This document shows, in pieces, positions 63,866-64,000 of a DNA stretch of 64,000 nt. The notes below the pieces were generated by a model. The model had not been told where the DNA came from. It saw nothing but the letters and a program-made list of their open reading frames with translations, and did no database searches. The stretch's first letter is position 1. Each line of letters opens with the position of its first letter. Made by a program: the position numbers and the translations under genes. This stretch comes from Marinoscillum sp. (GTDB lineage Bacteria; Bacteroidota; Bacteroidia; Cytophagales; Cyclobacteriaceae): positions 24,792 through 88,791 of the forward strand of contig JAMWZA010000003.1 of the NCBI GenBank assembly GCA_024305105.1, read 5' to 3'.

Positions 63866-64000
63866 ACAAGCAACGGAAATATTTTTTTAACTTGAGACAA
63901 AAATATAAATTCTAAAAGCAAGAAAAATTAAACCCACATAAATCGAACATTCATTTGCTAGAAAAGGTAATTACGCTTGAAAATATCTCTCTTGTAGACT

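Overview
The window looks like a chromosomal segment of a marine-type or gliding Bacteroidota, most likely order Cytophagales. Evidence: SusC/SusD pairs, a hybrid two-component sensor with AraC output, a type IX secretion C-terminal sorting domain, DUF5777/YceI/SprB-type proteins, TAnnTTTG promoter elements and little Shine-Dalgarno sequence. The assignment rests on gene content and protein signatures only; no database was searched.

Layout. (1) 1-9.2 kb: uronate/alginate-type catabolism. It holds the end of a sugar isomerase, a KDPG-type aldolase, an unusual beta-propeller sensor fused to a methyl-accepting chemotaxis output domain, a PL6 polysaccharide lyase lipoprotein, an exported bicupin and a YciA-like thioesterase. 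(2) 9.5-28.1 kb: a beta-1,4-galactan utilisation locus. It has a divergent hybrid two-component regulator, SusC, SusD, a SusE/F-like binding lipoprotein with four repeats, a GH53 lipoprotein, GH2, a GH-A clan hydrolase and a convergent second GH53 with lectin repeats and a T9SS tail. (3) 28.2-33.1 kb: a three-part regulator (alpha/beta hydrolase, degenerate class III cyclase domain, AraC DNA-binding domain) beside a CX4CH cytochrome-like lipoprotein/YceI/DUF5777 operon. Three promoters here share a CGG-N18-CGG direct repeat 34-35 bp before a TAnnTTTG box; the third drives no known gene and precedes a possible small RNA. (4) 33.1-35.1 kb: nucleotidyltransferase and galE, which fit galactose entry into metabolism. 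(5) 35.2-45.1 kb: MOSC protein, TauE-like exporter and a long minus-strand molybdenum cofactor operon (nifS-like, xdhC, mocA, moaD, moeB-rhodanese, moaE, moaC-moaB fusion, moaA, moeA) with a ModE-like regulator at its head and an S23-type four-helix-bundle gene inserted in its middle. (6) 45.1-52.0 kb: sugar porter and assorted membrane or housekeeping genes. (7) 52.0-54.9 kb: an accessory island beginning at tRNA-Leu(CAA) with a broken tRNA copy, a decayed AbiE-type toxin-antitoxin pair with a four-half-site operator, and a zeta-toxin-like module bracketed by 54-bp direct repeats. (8) 55.1-64 kb: PLP decarboxylase, CaCA antiporter, a 14-bp minisatellite, YwbE, MscS overlapping a 974-residue coiled-coil ATPase with a defective Walker A, a small lipoprotein, and a monooxygenase/SAM hydrolase pair.

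How it fits together: galactan is probably bound by SusD/SusE, cut by GH53, trimmed to galactose by GH2 and the GH-A enzyme, imported by SusC and a sugar porter, and processed through GalE. The alginate-type genes point to 2-keto-3-deoxygluconate metabolism ending at the aldolase. The most novel-looking material is the CGG-repeat regulon next to the hydrolase/pseudo-cyclase/AraC protein, the propeller-MCP receptor and the MscS-linked ATPase.
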